A DNA stretch of 8,595 nt from Mailhella sp. (GTDB taxonomy: Bacteria; Desulfobacterota; Desulfovibrionia; Desulfovibrionales; Desulfovibrionaceae), in assembly GCA_017940105.1 (NCBI GenBank), contig JAGAZG010000204.1, forward strand, positions 1 through 8,595. The letters are read 5' to 3'. How positions within the stretch are numbered: position 1 is the stretch's first letter; each line of letters begins with the position of its first letter. The position numbers were made by a program, and so were the translations under genes. Of the stretch, positions 6,077-8,595 are shown in pieces. Below the pieces are notes generated by a model. The model was given only the letters and a program-made list of their open reading frames with translations, made no database searches and was not told where the DNA came from.

Positions 6077-6731
6077 CGCGCAGCTTGTGGAAATGCTCGC
6101 CGAGGGAGTATGGGATACCTTGTATATGACTGTCGTTTCCACAGGACTTTCATATCTTTTGGGAATACCGGTCGGCGTTTTGCTTGTCATATGCAGAAAA
6201 GGGGGCATTTCCCCTCGCCCGCTTCTTTATGCCGTTCTTGACGTCGTGGTCAACCTGACCAGGTCATTTCCTTTTCTCATCCTCATGATAGCAGTCATTC
6301 CGTTCACGCGGTTCCTGGTTGGAACAACCATAGGCAACAATGCTACGGTGGTTCCCTTGGTCATAGCAGCCGTCCCGTTCGTAGGAAGGCTGATAGAATC
6401 TTCGCTTCTTGAGGTGGACGGCGGCGTCGTGGAAGCGGCGCAGTCCATGGGAGCCTCTGCCTGGCAGATCATCACAAAGGTGCTGTTGCCAGAAGCGTTG
6501 CCTTCTCTTCTTAATGGCAGCGCCGTTGCAGCCATAACCATTCTCGGCTATTCGGCTATGTCCGGCGCTGTCGGCGGAGGCGGGCTTGGCAAGCTGGCCA
6601 TCATGTATGGGTATAACAGGTATCAGACCGATATCATGTTTATCACTATTATCTTGCTTATTGTCATTGTCCAGCTTTTCCAGATGCTGGGCAACTGGGC
6701 AACGAAACGTTCCGACAAGCGGGTTTCGTAA
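6069..6731 (+). CDS. metI: Methionine ABC importer permease MetI
   Basis: This is the inner-membrane channel subunit of the methionine importer, expected to act as a homodimer with two MetN. It has 220 residues, like E. coli MetI. I see about five hydrophobic segments, the first near residues 16-41 and the last near 188-208. The coupling-helix EAA loop that contacts MetN is clear at about 122-145 (VEAAQSMGASAW, then LLPEALP). The start lies within the last codons of metN, with GAGGAG upstream inside metN, so the two are translated together. The glycine-rich GAVGGGGLG (166-174) is typical of this permease family. metQ follows after 31 bp. Confidence 0.95.
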   Translation: MFDAQLVEMLAEGVWDTLYMTVVSTGLSYLLGIPVGVLLVICRKGGISPRPLLYAVLDVVVNLTRSFPFLILMIAVIPFTRFLVGTTIGNNATVVPLVIAAVPFVGRLIESSLLEVDGGVVEAAQSMGASAWQIITKVLLPEALPSLLNGSAVAAITILGYSAMSGAVGGGGLGKLAIMYGYNRYQTDIMFITIILLIVIVQLFQMLGNWATKRSDKRVS

Positions 6732-6732
6732 C

Positions 6733-6742
6733 CCGAATTCGG
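6733..6742. repeat. Short palindrome between metI and metQ
   Basis: CCGAATTCGG is a perfect 10-bp palindrome just after the metI stop and about 20 bp before metQ. A small hairpin here could stabilise the upstream or downstream mRNA, as often seen where a binding protein must exceed its permease in amount. It could equally be chance. Confidence 0.3.
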
Positions 6743-6762
6743 TAAACCATGAGAGGTTTTTT

Positions 6763-7563
6763 ATGAAATTTAATTTTATGTTGTCCGCCGTACTTATGGG
6801 GGCGTGCGTGTTCGCGGCTTCTTCCGTTTCTTCAGCTGCAGAGGTCAAGGTTGGCGCTTCCCCTACGCCTCATGCAGAAATCCTTAAGGCGGCTATCCCC
6901 CTCATGAAAGAGAAGGGGCATGACCTGAAGATCATTGAATATGCCGACTATGTGCAGCCAAACATGGCGCTCGATGCTGGAGAACTGGATGCAAACTACT
7001 TTCAGCACCAGCCGTATCTGACTGATTTTAATAAAGAAAAAGGCACAAAACTCGTCTCGATTGCGGCTGTTCACTATGAGCCTTTCGGCATTTACGCCGG
7101 CAAGTCTTCTTCGTTGAAGGATATCAAAAACGGCGCAGTGGTTGCCGTGCCCAACGATACTACCAACGAGGCAAGAGCGTTGCTGCTTCTGCAGGAAAGC
7201 GGCTTGCTCAAACTTAAAGACGGTGCCGGGCTAAGCGCTACGCGCAGAGATATCAAAGAGAATCCCCATAAGCTGAAGATCGAAGAGATAGAAGCGGCTC
7301 AGCTGGTCCGTTCGCTGCCGGACGTTGATTTTGCCGCCATCAACGGCAACTATGCGATTCTTGGCGGTCTCAAGGTCAAGGATGCATTGGCAACGGAACC
7401 AGCTGATTCTCTGGCTGCGGCAACCTATGCCAACATTCTTGCGGTGCGCGAGGCCGAGAAAGACCGGGCAGAACTCAAGGATCTTGCCGAGGTTCTTAAA
7501 AGCGAAGCCGTACGGTCTTTTATTTCATCCACCTATGAAGGCGCAGTTGTGCCTTCCAAATAA
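6763..7563 (+). CDS. metQ: Methionine-binding protein MetQ
   Basis: This is the periplasmic substrate-binding protein of the methionine importer, 266 residues, of the NLPA/MetQ family. It has an N-terminal export signal with a hydrophobic core over about residues 5-22. Conserved blocks include YFQHQPYL (79-86), VPNDTTNEAR (129-138), LLLLQESGL (140-148) and the AAINGNYA ligand region (191-198), all matching E. coli MetQ in order. Secretion type is ambiguous. MetQ of E. coli is a lipoprotein, but here the only early cysteine, Cys15, follows MGA, a poor lipobox, while a signal peptidase I site after Ala26 (SSAA before EVKV) looks good. A freely soluble periplasmic protein is therefore quite possible. 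AGAGG lies six bases before the ATG. The gene is third in the metN-metI-metQ order. D- or L-methionine is the inferred ligand. Confidence 0.94.
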   Translation: MKFNFMLSAVLMGACVFAASSVSSAAEVKVGASPTPHAEILKAAIPLMKEKGHDLKIIEYADYVQPNMALDAGELDANYFQHQPYLTDFNKEKGTKLVSIAAVHYEPFGIYAGKSSSLKDIKNGAVVAVPNDTTNEARALLLLQESGLLKLKDGAGLSATRRDIKENPHKLKIEEIEAAQLVRSLPDVDFAAINGNYAILGGLKVKDALATEPADSLAAATYANILAVREAEKDRAELKDLAEVLKSEAVRSFISSTYEGAVVPSK

Positions 7564-7565
7564 AA

Positions 7566-7617
7566 AAAGCGCGTCAGTTTTTTCGGAATGTCATGCGCCC
7601 GCAGTCGTTGGCGCTTT
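7566..7617 (+). terminator. Possible terminator region after metQ
   Basis: AAAGCGC (7566-7572) can pair with GCGCTTT (7611-7617) across a 38-nt interior that can also pair GCGCC (7595-7599) with GGCGC (7610-7614). The structure begins right after the metQ stop, but only scattered T follow, so termination is uncertain. Confidence 0.3.
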
Positions 7618-7686
7618 GGGACAGTTTTAGCGTCGCGTTCGAGAATGTTCGCACTGCTTTGGCAGAGATATTGAAGTCTACCTGCT

Positions 7687-7714
7687 GAAAGGATGGGCTG
7701 AATCGAAAGGATGG
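7687..7714 (+). repeat. Direct repeat GAAAGGATGG, two copies
   Basis: GAAAGGATGG occurs at 7687-7696 and again at 7705-7714, 18 bp apart start to start. The second copy forms the left arm of the hairpin 7705-7744; the first could pair with the same right arm. Confidence 0.7.
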
Positions 7715-7744
7715 TCAGCATGCAAGGCATGCGGCCACCCTTTC
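7705..7744 (+). other. Strong 40-nt hairpin in the aroD leader region
   Basis: GAAAGG (7705-7710) pairs with CCTTTC (7739-7744); after one A-C mismatch, TGGTC (7712-7716) pairs with GGCCA (7733-7737, one G-U); after one bulged A, GCATGC (7718-7723) pairs with GCATGC (7727-7732) around a 3-nt loop. That is 17 pairs with one mismatch and one bulge. No T tract follows in either direction, which argues against a simple terminator and leaves an mRNA structure or protein site. Confidence 0.5.
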
Positions 7745-7781
7745 TAGTTAATCAGGCAGTGAACAGGTAAGGATATGTGAA

Positions 7782-7807
7782 CATTCCTTGACAGTCAGTC
7801 AGGAATG
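7782..7807. repeat. Inverted repeat upstream of aroD
   Basis: CATTCC (7782-7787) plus TGAC (7789-7792) mirror GTCA (7798-7801) plus GGAATG (7802-7807), ten pairs with one bulged T and a 5-nt centre. The TTGACA at 7788-7793 resembles a -35 box, but no acceptable -10 follows. It may be an operator or an RNA hairpin. Confidence 0.4.
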
Positions 7808-7829
7808 GCTGAGCCTTGCATGGCGTGCC

Positions 7830-7866
7830 GGCGCAAAGCCTTGGCGCCAGAGCAAGCAGTTTTTTT
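7830..7866 (+). terminator. Hairpin plus T7 just before aroD, possible attenuator
   Basis: GGCGC (7830-7834) pairs with GCGCC (7844-7848), and a run of seven T follows at 7860-7866 after an 11-nt gap. The gap is too long for a textbook intrinsic terminator. Its position, 30 bp before the aroD start, would suit a regulated or partial stop. Confidence 0.25.
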
Positions 7867-7896
7867 CAAGATAGGATGCGTAAAAGGAGGCGGAGC

Positions 7897-8595
7897 ATGG
7901 ATGCCGTGAATATTGGCGATGTTTCACTTGGCGCAGGTCGCCCGCGCATTATCGTGCCTCTTACCGGACGGAGTCCTGATGAGCTGTGCGGCGAAGCGAA
8001 AGAACTTGCCTTTTTGCCGGCTGACGTGGCAGAGTGGCGCATTGATTTTTTGCCTGCTGAAACAATAAGAGATACGTCTCTTCTTCGGATTCTTCAAATG
8101 CTGCGCAGCGAAAGTAAAACGCCGCTTCTTGCAACATGCCGGTCATTGCGCGAGGGAGGCCTGTACTGCGCTTCGGAATCAGAATACGCCTGCCTGTGCG
8201 GCAGACTGTGCGGCACAGGCATGATTGATGCAATTGATGTTGAAGCATTTTCCTCTGATGTTGAAGTTGTCAGGGGCATCATAGCCTGTGCGCATGACTG
8301 CGGAGTAACCGTAGTTGCCAGCAGTCATGATTTTTCTGCAACGCCAGACAGAGAAGAGATTATCCGGAGGCTTTGCTTTATGCAGGACTCACTTGGCGCG
8401 GATATCCTGAAAATTGCCGTTATGCCTCAAAAACCTGCCGATGTACTGACCTTGCTTTCAGCAACGGATGAAATGCTTGCTTTGCATGCAAAAAAACCGC
8501 TTATCACCATGAGCATGGGACCGTTGGGCGTGATAAGCAGGGTGTCCGGCCAGTTTTTCGGCAGTTGCGCTACTTTTGGATGTGCCAGGCAGGCA
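7897..8595 (+). CDS. aroD: 3-dehydroquinate dehydratase, type I (AroD), 3' end cut by window
   Basis: This cytoplasmic shikimate-pathway enzyme removes water from 3-dehydroquinate to give 3-dehydroshikimate through a Schiff base. The 233 codons present run to the window edge without a stop; compared with the 252-residue E. coli AroD, about 20 C-terminal residues are missing. Active-site positions can be placed by alignment from memory: Glu46, Arg48 and Asp50 (EWRID), Arg82 (CRSLREGG), His144 (SHDF), the Schiff-base Lys172 (LKIAVMP) and Arg215 (GVISRVSG). Late blocks PLITMSMG (201-208) and FGSCATFG (221-228) are also family-typical. The start has a very strong AAAAGGAGG (7882-7890) six bases upstream. 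The 333-bp region in front is rich in inverted repeats and may regulate it. It is cysteine-rich compared with the E. coli enzyme. Confidence 0.95.
   Translation, partial: MDAVNIGDVSLGAGRPRIIVPLTGRSPDELCGEAKELAFLPADVAEWRIDFLPAETIRDTSLLRILQMLRSESKTPLLATCRSLREGGLYCASESEYACLCGRLCGTGMIDAIDVEAFSSDVEVVRGIIACAHDCGVTVVASSHDFSATPDREEIIRRLCFMQDSLGADILKIAVMPQKPADVLTLLSATDEMLALHAKKPLITMSMGPLGVISRVSGQFFGSCATFGCARQA

Larger units (their letters stand above)
7564..7896. other. Gene-free, inverted-repeat-rich stretch between metQ and aroD
   Basis: These 333 bp hold no frame I would call a gene on either strand. They contain four separable inverted-repeat structures (7566-7617, 7705-7744, 7782-7807, 7830-7848), a 10-bp direct repeat (7687-7696 and 7705-7714) and a T7 run (7860-7866) shortly before the aroD ribosome site. 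The content is best explained as the metQ terminator plus an aroD leader. Confidence 0.5.

Noticed and set aside
6586..6762. Leftward extension of the metQ frame into metI.
   Set aside because: It runs through the metI coding sequence in another frame; the ATG at 6763 has its own AGAGG and begins a proper signal peptide.
6264..6848. 194-codon minus-strand frame opposite metI and the start of metQ.
   Set aside because: It covers the antisense of two clear genes and shows no recognisable domain or start signal.

Overview
The window looks like ordinary chromosomal DNA from a Gram-negative bacterium. The evidence is type I signal-peptide and lipoprotein exports, an E. coli-like TrmL, a MetNIQ importer and a type I AroD. 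The gene content and style would suit the Desulfovibrio/Bilophila-type Desulfobacterota, but that placement is a guess from general protein style. I saw no insertion sequence, prophage gene, CRISPR array, tRNA or rRNA.

Layout. At the left, a D-lactate dehydrogenase-like NAD-dependent D-2-hydroxyacid dehydrogenase (81-1079, minus) is divergent from a 765-residue aconitase-superfamily hydratase (1321-3618, plus). The 241 bp between them can hold one promoter for each. Next comes a small proline-rich lipoprotein gene (3729-4131). Its signal peptide and mature part lie in different frames, separated exactly at a run of nine T. A 30-codon single-membrane-helix gene (4290-4382) follows, with a good promoter in front and a strong hairpin behind. 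Then comes trmL (4456-4917), a tRNA wobble-position 2'-O-methyltransferase. The metN-metI-metQ methionine ABC importer (5066-7563) is a tight operon, with metN and metI overlapping by 8 bp. A 333-bp gene-free stretch rich in inverted repeats precedes aroD (3-dehydroquinate dehydratase, shikimate pathway), which runs off the right edge.

How the genes work together. MetQ captures methionine in the periplasm, MetI forms the membrane channel and MetN supplies ATP hydrolysis, with a C-terminal sensor domain for feedback. The other genes are housekeeping or metabolic and have no evident shared pathway. The dehydrogenase and the aconitase-like enzyme could share organic-acid metabolism, but adjacency is the only evidence. 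The points most worth checking are the T9 tract in the lipoprotein gene, the unannotated 30-residue membrane peptide and the alternative hairpins upstream of aroD. I did not find a clearly new multi-gene system.
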